From Actinomadura harenae (GTDB lineage: Bacteria; Actinomycetota; Actinomycetes; Streptosporangiales; Streptosporangiaceae): 64,000 nucleotides of DNA. The translations under genes were made by a program, and so were the position numbers. Where the stretch lies: positions 1 through 64,000 of the forward strand of contig NZ_RFFG01000038.1 in assembly GCF_003696215.1 (NCBI RefSeq), written 5' to 3'. Positions 1 through 8,274 of the stretch are shown piece after piece (position 1 is the first letter of the stretch; the number at the start of each line of letters is the position of its first letter). The notes beneath the pieces were generated by a model that saw only the letters and a list, made by a program, of their open reading frames with translations, had not been told where the DNA came from and did not search any database.

Positions 1-1420
1 GAGCGTGCGGCGTGGGCGCCGGTCACCGGCCGCGCGCGCCCGGCCGCGCATCGGCGACGGTTGCGCGCAGCTCCCCGGCGAACGGCAGCCCGCGGAGGCG
101 CACCGCCGCCCTCAGCAGGGCAGCGAGGCAGACTGTCCGCATCCCCGGGTCCCGTCCTTTACCGTGCGGGCGACCCCGCCGTTCGGCACAGGCCAGATCA
201 ATCGTCGTGGGCTGGACGAGCTCGAATCAGGGGCTGCACCACCGCCTGAGTCACCAGCGCTCGTCCAGGTGAGCCAGCATGGCGCGGAAGCGGCGAGCAT
301 CACGCCGAGGTAGAACGTGTGCGGCCGCCTCCAAGTAGGACCGCACCGCCCAAGGATCGGTGCAGCACTCCCAGAAACCGCAACCCTCGTATCTCGGGTC
401 GTAGAGCCGGTGGTAGGGATCGTTAAGGACAGCTTCCCAGAGCCGGAGGGCTTGTCCTGTTGTTCCTGGACCTCTTCGACGGAGCTCGAACCGGATCAGC
501 AAGGTCATGCCGCGGGGCGACACCCCGGGGATGCACGCCGCGAGCGCCCGCCCCGCAGGCGGGAGGATTGATAGTTGCGCTTGGCGGAGTTGGCCAGGCC
601 GTCTACGCGGCATAGCCCTTTCGTGTCGACAGCATGCCGCACATCGTGGCATGAACCACTCATCAAGACCATCCCACGGTCAAGGCTGTTGCCGGTTGGG
701 CTGGAAGGGAGCGGGTCTCCCACGACCCCGATCTGACTGCCAGTCATGGTGAGCGACTTCGAACCAAGAGGCTTCACGGCCCGCTGGCCAAGCCGCATGG
801 CCGCATCGATCCATTCGGCCAGCGCCCACAACCCCAGCAGACTGGACAGCTCTCCCAGTGCGACGACGGCGAGCGTGCCCAGGTAGATCCAGCACACCAG
901 GTACGGCCTCACCTGGTGTTCAAACCGGGTGTCGAGCAGCGTGCCGAGGGGAGAGGGGCGGGCGCGTTGGGTGCCGGTCGCGGGAGGGGCCCATCGGGCT
1001 AGATCACCGCAGGTCGTGCACGCAGTCAGTCAGCGACACGGCATCGGCGGCCAGTGCGGATGGGCGGGTCAGGCTTGGTGAAGCGAGCTCGAACCAAGGG
1101 GCTTCGCAGCCCCCTGGACCCCCGCGCACCAGAGCACTCATTCGCGCGCTTCTGTCTGTCAGGGGTTCTCGCCGTCCGCGCGAACGAGCACTCTGGACCG
1201 GTCGCGGCGACTGTGACCCGAGTTGCCGGAATGGCGAGTATTTGGGGCGGGTGTGGAGGCGTGCGCCGAGTTCGCACGAGGGCCCGGCGTTGTCGCAGGC
1301 CAGCACGCCGAGGGGCGTGCAACTAGCGTGCAATTAGGAGGGGTGATCAAGGGGCAGTGGAGGGCAGTTGTGGACCATGGTTCGCCCAGGTCAGGATGCT
1401 GATGTGGGTTGATCCCGCAG
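1..1420. other. Distal end of a probable integrated element
   Basis: No gene of recognisable function lies here apart from one small possible ORF (251-508). The region ends exactly where a tRNA-Ala 3' fragment begins, which is how the far end of a tRNA-integrated element looks. It holds two related degenerate copies of a short sequence (about 747-785 and 1077-1118). It also has a 6-bp hairpin (1098-1113) and an imperfect 18-bp inverted repeat with arms at 1131-1148 and 1178-1195. No integrase or replication gene is visible, so the body of the element would lie to the left of the window. Confidence 0.45.
251..508 (-). CDS. Small hypothetical protein
   Basis: An 85-residue protein starting at the ATG beginning MTLLIRFELRRRG. 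A longer in-frame reading exists, but its first 48 residues look like random high-GC translation, whereas the part from this ATG has ordinary composition: aromatic and acidic residues, a DPYHRLYDPRYEG segment and a C-terminal helix ending HLDERW. No domain is recognised and the ribosome binding site is weak. It lies inside the presumed integrated element, so it may be element cargo. It could also be a gene remnant. Confidence 0.4.
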   Translation of the reverse strand: MTLLIRFELRRRGPGTTGQALRLWEAVLNDPYHRLYDPRYEGCGFWECCTDPWAVRSYLEAAAHVLPRRDARRFRAMLAHLDERW

Positions 1421-1421
1421 A

Positions 1422-1463
1422 TTTGCAAGCCGGGTGTCAGGGGTTCGAATCCCCTAGGCTCCA
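1422..1463 (+). mobile_element. tRNA-Ala(TGC) 3' fragment, attachment-site scar
   Basis: The sequence reads as the 3' part of a tRNA-Ala from the anticodon loop (TTTGCAA, anticodon TGC) onward. It includes a perfect T-arm (AGGGG, TTCGAAT, CCCCT), the 3' acceptor strand AGGCTCC and discriminator A. The 48 bases upstream cannot form the 5' half: no GGAGCCT-like acceptor strand or D-arm is present. This is the expected duplicate left when a site-specific element integrates into a tRNA 3' end. The hairpin immediately downstream would be the original tRNA terminator, so host DNA lies to the right and the element to the left. The intact tRNA would then lie beyond the left edge. Confidence 0.7.
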
Positions 1464-1470
1464 CCCCCAA

Positions 1471-1510
1471 GAAAGCCCAGGTCAGGAACCATTTCCCGAC
1501 CTGGGCTTTC
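1471..1510 (+). terminator. Terminator behind the tRNA-Ala fragment
   Basis: A perfect 13-bp stem (arms 1471-1483 and 1498-1510) with a 14-nt loop, followed by a T-rich stretch, eight bases after the tRNA-like 3' end. It uses the GCCCAGGTC arm also seen at 7123, so it looks like a recurrent host terminator type. Confidence 0.75.
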
Positions 1511-1616
1511 GGCTTTTCAGGGTCGCCGCCTCCGAGAGTGGGGGAATGGTGGAGATCATTTCCGAAGTGGAGGCGTCCGCTCCCTCCCGGCAGGGCGCGG
1601 GCGGCTCGTCCAGGGA

Positions 1617-1676
1617 GAACGCCGGAACGCCGACCTCCCGAGGGCATCAACCAGGGAGGTCGGCATTCCGGCGTTC
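1617..1676. terminator. Long hairpin downstream of ABC permease
   Basis: Arms of 23 nt (1617-1639 and 1654-1676) pair with a single G-T pair around a 14-nt loop. It lies 61 bp after the stop of the minus-strand permease gene and probably ends that transcript. There is no T-run on either side. Confidence 0.6.
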
Positions 1677-1737
1677 TTGCCGCGACGTGTAGTGCCCGGC
1701 ACGCTTTTGCTGCGGCGATCGGCGGCTCTGCTCGGTC

Positions 1738-4146
1738 CTACTCGGTCCGCAGCGCGGTGGCGGTCCGGGTTCGTGCCGCCCAGCCGGCCGGCAGCAGTGC
1801 GCCGAGCAGGGCGATCACGATCCCGCCGGCCAGCAGGGGGATGAGCAGCCCGGCGGTGTAGACGTGGGACACGCTCGGCGGCAGGTGCCGGCCGATCGCG
1901 TTCCCCATCGGGGCCAGCGTCGCCTTCTCCACCGCGACCCCGATGGGGACCCCGATCAGCCCGGCGATCAGGCCGGTGAGCGTCACCGAGGTCAGAACCA
2001 TCGCAACGGTCTGCCTGGGCGTCATCCCGAGGGCCTTGAAGATCCCCAGATCATGAACCCGCTCCCGGGTGTCCTGCATCACCATGCTCAGCACCCCGAG
2101 CGCGGCGACCGCGATCAGCATCAGCGTGAACGTGGCCACCAGGACGCCCATGGTGATCACCACGATGTTCTTGGTCCCGTCGTTGTTCGACTCGACCGAG
2201 GCGTTCAGCGGGGACAGTGCGGCGGCGGCCGAGGTGGACCAGTCCGATCCGTTGACGTTCGAGGCCAGCTCGACGTTGAACTGGTCGATGTGCGGGGTCA
2301 GTCCGGCGGCGGTGAAGGTGGCCGCATCCGTCATGACCGTGTAGTCGCCCTGGTTGGTGTCGAAGTTGATGCCGACGACCTGCAGCGACAGGTGCTTGTT
2401 CTGCTGCATCACGGTGACGTTGTCACCGACGTGGATCCCCACCGCCGAGGCCAGCTTGTCGCCGACCACGGCCTCGCCCGGCGCCGAGTACCAGCGGCCG
2501 GACAGCAGCTCCATGTTCGTCCAGGAGAAGTCGCCGGTGATCGTGAACACCCTCGCCGGTTCGCCGCCGGGCGGGGCGCTGACCATGGTCGCACCGCTGT
2601 CGCCCCAGCCGAACGCGGCCTTCGTGCCCGGGGTCTTGGCGAGCGCGGCGGCCACCTTGGCGGCGTCCAGGTGCGGGTTGCGCGGGTCGTTGGGGCCGTA
2701 GCGATTCCAGGGCACGCCTACGGCGGCCGTGGGTATCACGATCTCCGACGCGACGTTGAAGCCTGAGGTGCTGGTGTCCAGGTACCTGTTGAACCCGGTC
2801 CCCAGCCCCACCGCGAACGTGGCACTCACCACGCCGAACAGCACCGCCACACCGACCAGCACGGTCCGGGCCGGCCGGGCGAACGGCTGGGCCAGACCCA
2901 GCGACATGGCCCGGGGCAGCGGCAGCCGCGAGGCCAGACGCTGTGCCGTCCGGCCGCCCCCGGCCCTGGGGGCGCGGCCGACCACCAGAGCCCGCACCGT
3001 CGGCATCCGGCCGGCTCGCAGTGCCGGGATCGAAGCCGTGACGCCGACGATCAGCAGGGCGCCCAGCGGGACCACGGCGCTGACCCACAGCGGGATCGTG
3101 GCACTGGCCGCGCCGAGCTGCTTGGTGGCCCCGTCCAGGATCGGCACGGCCAGGAGGTTGCCGACGACCGTGCCGAGCACCACGCCGAACGTCGCCGGGA
3201 TCATGGCCTGCGCGGTGTAGGCGCGGGCCACCTGCGCGGGGGTGAAGCCCAACGACTTCAGAATCCCGATGCGCCGGGTTCCCGAGGCCACGGCCCCGCT
3301 GACCACGATCGAGATGATCAGCACCGACATGAACAGCCCGAGGATCCCGAAGGCGATCAGGAACGGCACGTAGGCCTTGGCGTTCCCGGTCGCCTGCTGC
3401 TCCGCGGTCAGGTACGACTGTCCGCCCTCGACCGCGCCGGCCGGCGCGGCGGCGGCCACCGCCTGCTTGCCGGTGGCGATGTCGGCGTCGGTCCCGGCCT
3501 TGGCGAACCGGTAGAGCATCTGCTTGCCGGACTTGGCGCCGGCCGCGGTGAGCCGCGCGAAACCGTCGGCGGTGGCGAAGGCGGTCGCGCTGCTGGTCAC
3601 CGAGCCGCCGAAGCCGACGACCTTGAACGACGGCTTGCCCGGCAGGGAGGAGAACACCACCGAACCGCCGAAGCAGACGGTGGCATAGTGCTGCCACGGC
3701 AGGGCGATCTCGCCCGGGCCGGTCGGCCAGCGCCCCTGGGTCAGCGCCAGCTGGTCCATCCCGGAGGTGCTGCCCAGGTCGGGCCGGGTGGTCACGGTGA
3801 TCGGACCGTTGTCGCGACCGGCGACATCCTTCTTGGGGCAGTCCGTGCCGACGGTCGTGTTCAGGGCGGCGGCGATCGGGTACGGCCCGGACGCCTCGGT
3901 GACGCCGGCGGCGTGCGCGGTGGCGGCGGCCTGCGCGGCCGTGACCTTCGAACCGTTGAACTGGACCGCCAGGTGCGCCCCGTTCCGAGCACTGAAAGCG
4001 TGCTCGAACGGGGCCTGCACGACGGTCAGCAGGCCGAGGGAGAGTACTGACGACGTCACCGCGGCGAACGTTGTCAGGGCCAAGACGAGGGACTGGACCC
4101 GACGCCGGCCCACGCCGGAGCGTACGACCCTGCCCAAGGCGCTCAT
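1738..4146 (-). CDS. FtsX/MacB-type ABC transporter permease
   Basis: An 802-residue integral membrane protein with the double-FtsX architecture. It has an N-terminal membrane helix, an extracytoplasmic MacB-like periplasmic core domain and three helices of a first FtsX domain (around ILGLFMSVLIISIVVSG). A second extracytoplasmic domain and a second FtsX domain close to the C terminus follow. The start is the ATG of MSALGRVVRSG; a longer frame exists but its extension is low-complexity. Its ATPase partner is 82 bp upstream on the same strand, and a two-component system diverges from that. Transporters of this type export or sense antimicrobial peptides, lipids or envelope stress. The substrate cannot be told from sequence. 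Confidence 0.9.
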   Translation of the reverse strand: MSALGRVVRSGVGRRRVQSLVLALTTFAAVTSSVLSLGLLTVVQAPFEHAFSARNGAHLAVQFNGSKVTAAQAAATAHAAGVTEASGPYPIAAALNTTVGTDCPKKDVAGRDNGPITVTTRPDLGSTSGMDQLALTQGRWPTGPGEIALPWQHYATVCFGGSVVFSSLPGKPSFKVVGFGGSVTSSATAFATADGFARLTAAGAKSGKQMLYRFAKAGTDADIATGKQAVAAAAPAGAVEGGQSYLTAEQQATGNAKAYVPFLIAFGILGLFMSVLIISIVVSGAVASGTRRIGILKSLGFTPAQVARAYTAQAMIPATFGVVLGTVVGNLLAVPILDGATKQLGAASATIPLWVSAVVPLGALLIVGVTASIPALRAGRMPTVRALVVGRAPRAGGGRTAQRLASRLPLPRAMSLGLAQPFARPARTVLVGVAVLFGVVSATFAVGLGTGFNRYLDTSTSGFNVASEIVIPTAAVGVPWNRYGPNDPRNPHLDAAKVAAALAKTPGTKAAFGWGDSGATMVSAPPGGEPARVFTITGDFSWTNMELLSGRWYSAPGEAVVGDKLASAVGIHVGDNVTVMQQNKHLSLQVVGINFDTNQGDYTVMTDAATFTAAGLTPHIDQFNVELASNVNGSDWSTSAAAALSPLNASVESNNDGTKNIVVITMGVLVATFTLMLIAVAALGVLSMVMQDTRERVHDLGIFKALGMTPRQTVAMVLTSVTLTGLIAGLIGVPIGVAVEKATLAPMGNAIGRHLPPSVSHVYTAGLLIPLLAGGIVIALLGALLPAGWAARTRTATALRTE

Positions 4147-4228
4147 CGGCTCACCGCCGGCAGCAGGCGGGCCGTGGCAGGGAATTCGACCTCGAAGAGG
4201 CGCCGGGGCATCGGCGGCTGGCGCAGTG

Positions 4229-4975
4229 TCATTCGGCCGCTCCCGCCGGACGCGGCAGCGGCGTGCGGGCGACCATGCCTGCAACGCTGCCGTCGTTGAT
4301 GACGTCCCGCTCGACCGCGCCGTCCACCAGCTCGATCGTGCGGTGCGCGGTGCTCGCGGCCAGCTGCACGTCGTGGGTCACCAGCAAGATGGTCTGGCCC
4401 TCGCTGTTCAGGTCCAGCAGTAGTTGGCGCACGTCCTCGGCCGAGCCCGAGTCCAGCGCGCCGGTGGGCTCGTCGGCCAGCAGCAGCGCCGGCTTGTTCA
4501 TCAGGGCCCTGGCCACCGCCACCCGCTGCCGTTGCCCGCCGGACAGCCGCTGCGGGTAGGCGTTGGCATGCCGGTCGATGCCCAGCGAGCCGAGCAGTGC
4601 GACGGCCCGCCGCTTCGCTTCGCCCTTGCCCATCCCGGCCAGCTGCGCCGGAACCATGACGTTGTCCAGCACGGTCAGGTCGTCGAGCAGATTGAAGAAC
4701 TGGAAGATCATGCCGATCGAGGCCCGGCGGTACTTCGCCGAACCGGTCTCACCGAGCTGGTCGACGCGGGTGCCGGCGACCGTGACACTGCCGCTGGAGG
4801 GCCTGTCCAGGCCGGCGATCAGATTCAGCAGCGTGGACTTCCCGCTGCCGGAATGGCCGAGGATCGCCACGCACTCACCGGACGCCACGGACAAGGTCAC
4901 ACCGGCCAGCGCGGCGGGGCCGTCGTCGTATTTCTTCGTCGCGTCGCGAAGGTCGATCAGCGGTGGATTCGTCAT
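4229..4975 (-). CDS. ABC transporter ATP-binding protein (MacB/LolD type)
   Basis: A 248-residue ATPase with Walker A GHSGSGKST, Q-loop FQFFNLLDDLTV, signature LSGGQRQR, Walker [15 protein letters not shown] and the H-loop VTHD. It energises the neighbouring FtsX-type permease. The start is placed at the ATG of MTNPPLIDLRD; an in-frame upstream extension of 23 residues looks non-coding. It is the first gene of the minus-strand pair, divergent from the sensor kinase at 5117, so both units probably share the 140-bp regulatory region. Confidence 0.92.
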   Translation of the reverse strand: MTNPPLIDLRDATKKYDDGPAALAGVTLSVASGECVAILGHSGSGKSTLLNLIAGLDRPSSGSVTVAGTRVDQLGETGSAKYRRASIGMIFQFFNLLDDLTVLDNVMVPAQLAGMGKGEAKRRAVALLGSLGIDRHANAYPQRLSGGQRQRVAVARALMNKPALLLADEPTGALDSGSAEDVRQLLLDLNSEGQTILLVTHDVQLAASTAHRTIELVDGAVERDVINDGSVAGMVARTPLPRPAGAAE

Positions 4976-5055
4976 GTCCACGAACCTAGGAACAGGACGC
5001 CATCCGTCGCGTCGGCCGGTGGATGTCACCGTTCCCCAGGTCATCGGCCCGGCGG

Positions 5056-5069
5056 TGTACCGGCGTACA
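5056..5069. promoter_or_regulatory. Candidate operator between ABC and kinase genes
   Basis: An inverted repeat TGTAC-CGGC-GTACA lies in the divergent intergenic region, about 80 bp from the ATPase start and 48 bp from the kinase start. It is a plausible site for the response regulator encoded at 6268. This is position-based inference. Confidence 0.35.
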
Positions 5070-5116
5070 TCCCCGGGGCGACGCGCGGAGCCGAACTCGC
5101 TGAATACGATCTCGGT

Positions 5117-6271
5117 ATGGAAGAGCTTCTCCGGCGTCTCTCGACATCCAAGCGCGTGACCTGGCTGATGTCACAGGCCGCGGTGCTGGCCACCGCCAGC
5201 TTCTACGCGGTGATGCTCGTCTGGACGATGCCGGCCTCCCGGACCGGGCTCTTCTTCGCGCTCGCCCTTCCGGTCCTGCTCGTGCGCCGTCTGCCGACGG
5301 TGGCCTTCGCGGTGGTCCTGGGCGAAGCGGTCCTCGGCGACATCTTCGGCGCGCGGCCCTCGGTCGTGTTCGTCCAGCTCGTCGCCTTGGGCGGGTACCT
5401 CGCCTTCCGGCGGCCGAAGGCCGCCGTCGTCGGCTCCGTCGCCGCCGTCGCGGCCGCGTTCGTCAACGTCACCCACATCCCTGGGCAGACCGTCAGCGAC
5501 GCGGCCCAGTTCGCCGTGGGGCTCGCGTTGTGGTTCGCGGTCGCGTGGGTCTTCGGGGGGGTGTACCGCAAACGTCGTGAATACCTCGACGCCCTGGACG
5601 AGCAGAGGGCGGCCCGCGCCGTCCTGACCGAGCGGCTGCGGATCGCCCGCGAACTGCACGACAGCGTCGCGCACAGCATCGGGATCATCACGGTGCTGTC
5701 GGGAGCGGCGGCACGGGTCGTCGAGACCAAGCCCGAGCAGACGCGGCAGGCGCTGACCGGCATCGAGACCACCAGCCGGGAGACGCTGCTCGAGCTGCAG
5801 CGCATGCTCGGGGCGCTACGCCGCGCCGAGTCGGACGACGCCATGCCGCAGGCCGCTCCGCTGGCGCCGGCCAGCAGCCTGGCCGACGTCCCGCAGCTCG
5901 CCGAACGCACGGCCGACGCCGGGGTGCGGGTCCACGTGACCTGGCGGGGCGAGCAGCGTCCGTTGCCGCCGGAGATCGAACTGTCGGCGTTCAGGATCAT
6001 CCAGGAGTCGGTGACGAACGTGGTGCGGCACTCCGGGGCGCGGACGTGCCGGGTCGCGGTCGGATACGAGCCGAAAGGAGTGACGATCGAGGTGGTGGAC
6101 GACGGGGACGACGGTCTCGGCGGGCCGGGCCGTCCGAGGCTCTCCGCGGCCGGCGGGAGCGGCTTCGGCCTGCTCGGCATGCGTGAGCGAGTGACGTTGA
6201 TGTCCGGCCAGTTCAGCGCGGGCCGGCGTCCGGAGGGCGGATTCCGGGTGACGGCGAGGCTCCCGGCATGA
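5117..6271 (+). CDS. NarL-family sensor histidine kinase
   Basis: A 384-residue kinase. Several hydrophobic segments span roughly residues 15-145, with no large outside loop, as in intramembrane-sensing kinases. The HisKA_3 dimerisation/phospho-acceptor domain has ERLRIARELHDSVAHS with phospho-acceptor His181. A HATPase domain carries the N-box region (VTNVVRHSG) and the GFGLLGMRERV G-box. The start is the ATG of MEELLRRLST. The TGA overlaps the ATG of the response regulator, so the two are cotranscribed and form a cognate pair. The divergent ABC genes are the likely target. Confidence 0.92.
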   Translation: MEELLRRLSTSKRVTWLMSQAAVLATASFYAVMLVWTMPASRTGLFFALALPVLLVRRLPTVAFAVVLGEAVLGDIFGARPSVVFVQLVALGGYLAFRRPKAAVVGSVAAVAAAFVNVTHIPGQTVSDAAQFAVGLALWFAVAWVFGGVYRKRREYLDALDEQRAARAVLTERLRIARELHDSVAHSIGIITVLSGAAARVVETKPEQTRQALTGIETTSRETLLELQRMLGALRRAESDDAMPQAAPLAPASSLADVPQLAERTADAGVRVHVTWRGEQRPLPPEIELSAFRIIQESVTNVVRHSGARTCRVAVGYEPKGVTIEVVDDGDDGLGGPGRPRLSAAGGSGFGLLGMRERVTLMSGQFSAGRRPEGGFRVTARLPA

Positions 6272-6951
6272 GCGTGCGGGTGCTGCTGGTCGATGACCAG
6301 CCGTTGTTGCTGGTCGGGCTCGCGATCCTGATCGGCGACACCGACGACCTGGAGGTGGTCGGCGAGGCCGGCGACGGCCGCGAGGCGGTGCGCCTGGCGC
6401 GTGAGCTGCGGCCGGACATCGTGGTGATGGACATCCGGATGCCGGGCATGGACGGGATCGAGGCGACCCGGCGGGTGACCGCCGAGCCGGACCCGCCCAG
6501 GGTGCTGGTGCTGACGACCTTCGACGACGACGAGTACGTCTACGGCGCACTGCGCGCCGGGGCCAGCGGATTCCTGCTCAAGAGCATGGCCCTGGACGCG
6601 ATCCTGGACGCGATCCGCGTGGTGGCGGCCGGCGACGCGCTGATCGCGCCGAGCGTGACCCGGCGGCTGATCGCGGACTTCGCCGGAACGTCCGCCCGCC
6701 CGGCCCCCGAACCGGCCGCCGAGCCCGCCGCGGACCCACGTCTCATCGCGGAGATCACCGACCGGGAGCGCGAGGTGCTGGCACTGGTCGGCCAGGGCCT
6801 GTCGAACACCGAGATAGCCGCGCGGCTGGTGATCAGCGCGGCGACGGCGAAGACTCATGTCGCGCGCCTGTTCGCCAAGCTCGAGGCCCGGGACCGCGTC
6901 CACCTGGCGATCATCGCCTTCGAGACCGGACTCGCACCACGCGGACGGTAG
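6268..6951 (+). CDS. LuxR/NarL-family response regulator
   Basis: A 227-residue regulator. Its receiver domain has the acidic pair D9-D10, phospho-acceptor Asp55 in IVVMDIRMPG and Lys in FLLKS. After an Ala/Pro-rich linker (about residues 148-162) comes a GerE-type HTH (LTDRERE-like start ITDREREVLALVGQGLSNTEIA). It overlaps the kinase gene by 4 bp. It probably controls the divergent ABC transporter in response to the kinase signal. Confidence 0.93.
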   Translation: MSVRVLLVDDQPLLLVGLAILIGDTDDLEVVGEAGDGREAVRLARELRPDIVVMDIRMPGMDGIEATRRVTAEPDPPRVLVLTTFDDDEYVYGALRAGASGFLLKSMALDAILDAIRVVAAGDALIAPSVTRRLIADFAGTSARPAPEPAAEPAADPRLIAEITDREREVLALVGQGLSNTEIAARLVISAATAKTHVARLFAKLEARDRVHLAIIAFETGLAPRGR

Positions 6952-7122
6952 GGCGGGCTGAGAAGAACGATCGCCGACCACGAGTCCGCCGCGTTCGGAG
7001 ATGCGCCGGCTCACCCACCCGGCCGCAGCGGGATTCGAGTCGAGGTCGTTCAGGAAGTCGCGGACCGGTGCGGGTGCCGGTGAAGCGCCGCAGGCCCTCA
7101 CCGAGGCGACGAAGCGGACCCG

Positions 7123-7159
7123 AGCCCAGGTCAGGGGTGGGGTTCTGGCCTGGGCTTTC
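7123..7159. terminator. Bidirectional terminator
   Basis: A hairpin with arms GAGCCCAGGTC and GGCCTGGGCTT lies between the convergent response-regulator and SnoaL-like genes and is followed by T-rich sequence. The left arm matches the terminator at 1471. Confidence 0.55.
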
Positions 7160-7167
7160 GGGTCTTG

Positions 7168-7581
7168 TCAGGCGAAGGCGAGGCGGTGGCCGCGGGCTGT
7201 GTCCATGTATTCGCGGACGCGGTGGATCAGGCCGTTCCGGAGTTCGAAGACGAAGCAGTAGTCGTTCGCGTAGTGGTTGCCGTTGGACAGGGTGGCCGTC
7301 ATGGTCTCCTCCACGGTCACTCGGTCGCCGTCGGCGTGGATTCCGTGGAAGGTGACGGTGACGTCGCTGACGAAGAAGCGGGGGAAGTCCTCGGCGAGGA
7401 AGTGGACGATGGCCTGCTTGCCGATCATGTGGCTGGGGGCGTCCAGGGCGACGGCGGTGGCGTTGCCCTCGGGGGCGAGCCACTCGGCGTCCTCGGTGAA
7501 GACCGCTGCGATCCGGTCGGCGTCGTGGCTGGCGAACGCCTTCCACGCGTCCTGGACGATGGCGCGGCTCTGCTCTGACAT
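7168..7581 (-). CDS. SnoaL-like / NTF2-fold protein
   Basis: A 137-residue protein of the NTF2-like fold: N-terminal helix (VQDAWKAFASHDADRIAAVFTEDAEWLAP), a HMIGKQAI segment, then strands with paired aromatic and charged residues ending in RVREYMDTA. This matches SnoaL-like or ketosteroid-isomerase-like proteins, usually small polar-substrate enzymes or binding proteins. It begins 9 bp after the TetR gene and is probably cotranscribed with it. The ligand is unknown. Confidence 0.8.
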   Translation of the reverse strand: MSEQSRAIVQDAWKAFASHDADRIAAVFTEDAEWLAPEGNATAVALDAPSHMIGKQAIVHFLAEDFPRFFVSDVTVTFHGIHADGDRVTVEETMTATLSNGNHYANDYCFVFELRNGLIHRVREYMDTARGHRLAFA

Positions 7582-7590
7582 GGCGCGACC

Positions 7591-8196
7591 CTAGTCGGAG
7601 GACGGCAGGGGGGCTGGCGGGATTTCGACATCACCCCCTGGGGGCGTGGTGCGGGTCTGGATGGCTCGCAGGGCCTCGGTCAGGGTTTCGGCGGTGGGGG
7701 CGCGGTCCGGGTCGATGAGGCGCTGCATGATCAGGCCCGTGAGCAGGGTGAGGTAGAAGGCTCCGACGGCGCGGCGTGTGGTCTGGGGCAGTCCGGTCTC
7801 GCCGGGCCAGTCGGACAGTTCCAGGCGGGCGGTCTCCTGGGCGTCGGCCAGTGCCTGCCGGAGGCGTGGGCGGCGTTCGGCCTGGGCGACGACCTCGACG
7901 TTGGCCACGAAGATGGGACGGTGCAGGTCGACCAGTTCGATCGCCCGTCTCCACAGCGTCTCGAACTCCTCGTGTGGCGCGTCGTCCGCCAGGGCCTGGC
8001 GGAGCTTGTCGGCCCAGTCGGTGGTGGCCTCGACCATGGCCTCGACCAGCAGGCCGTCCTTCGAGCCGAAGTGGTAGCCGATGGAGGCCAGGTTCGCGCC
8101 TGAGGCCCGGGCGATGTCCCGCGCCGTCGTGTGCGCGTAGCCGCGTTCCTCCAGGCAGCGCCTGGCGCCGTCGATCAGCTTGTCTCGCTCTCCCAT
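7591..8196 (-). CDS. TetR-family transcriptional regulator
   Basis: A 201-residue repressor with an N-terminal HTH (TTARDIARASGANLASIGYHFGSKDGLLVEAM) and a helical ligand domain. The start is set at the ATG of MGERDKLI, since an upstream in-frame ATG would lie inside the operator region. It is divergent from the desaturase/MFS genes, with an imperfect palindrome between them. It therefore probably represses both itself and the divergent cassette. Confidence 0.9.
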   Translation of the reverse strand: MGERDKLIDGARRCLEERGYAHTTARDIARASGANLASIGYHFGSKDGLLVEAMVEATTDWADKLRQALADDAPHEEFETLWRRAIELVDLHRPIFVANVEVVAQAERRPRLRQALADAQETARLELSDWPGETGLPQTTRRAVGAFYLTLLTGLIMQRLIDPDRAPTAETLTEALRAIQTRTTPPGGDVEIPPAPLPSSD

Positions 8197-8226
8197 GTCC
8201 GCAGACCCTAGCCGAACGCCTGTAAT

Positions 8227-8251
8227 AAACAAATGTTTTGTACGTTTGTTT
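8227..8251. promoter_or_regulatory. TetR operator, 25-bp imperfect palindrome
   Basis: AT-rich half-sites AAACAAA and TTTGTTT frame a 25-bp palindrome with three mismatched pairs around the centre. It is 30 bp from the TetR start and 23 bp from the desaturase start. Its position and symmetry fit the binding site of the adjacent TetR protein. Confidence 0.65.
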
Positions 8252-8274
8252 CAAACCTGTGTATGGTTCGGCGC

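Noticed and set aside
6990-7101. Minus-strand stretch that reads like a protein end (RDFLNDLDSNPAAAGWVSRR)
   Set aside because: No start, no upstream coding signal, and the frame opens into the antisense of the kinase and regulator genes. A fragment of a lost gene remains possible.
5203-7101. Long minus-strand open frame antisense to the kinase and response regulator
   Set aside because: Typical high-GC antisense shadow; the plus-strand products carry all expected family motifs.
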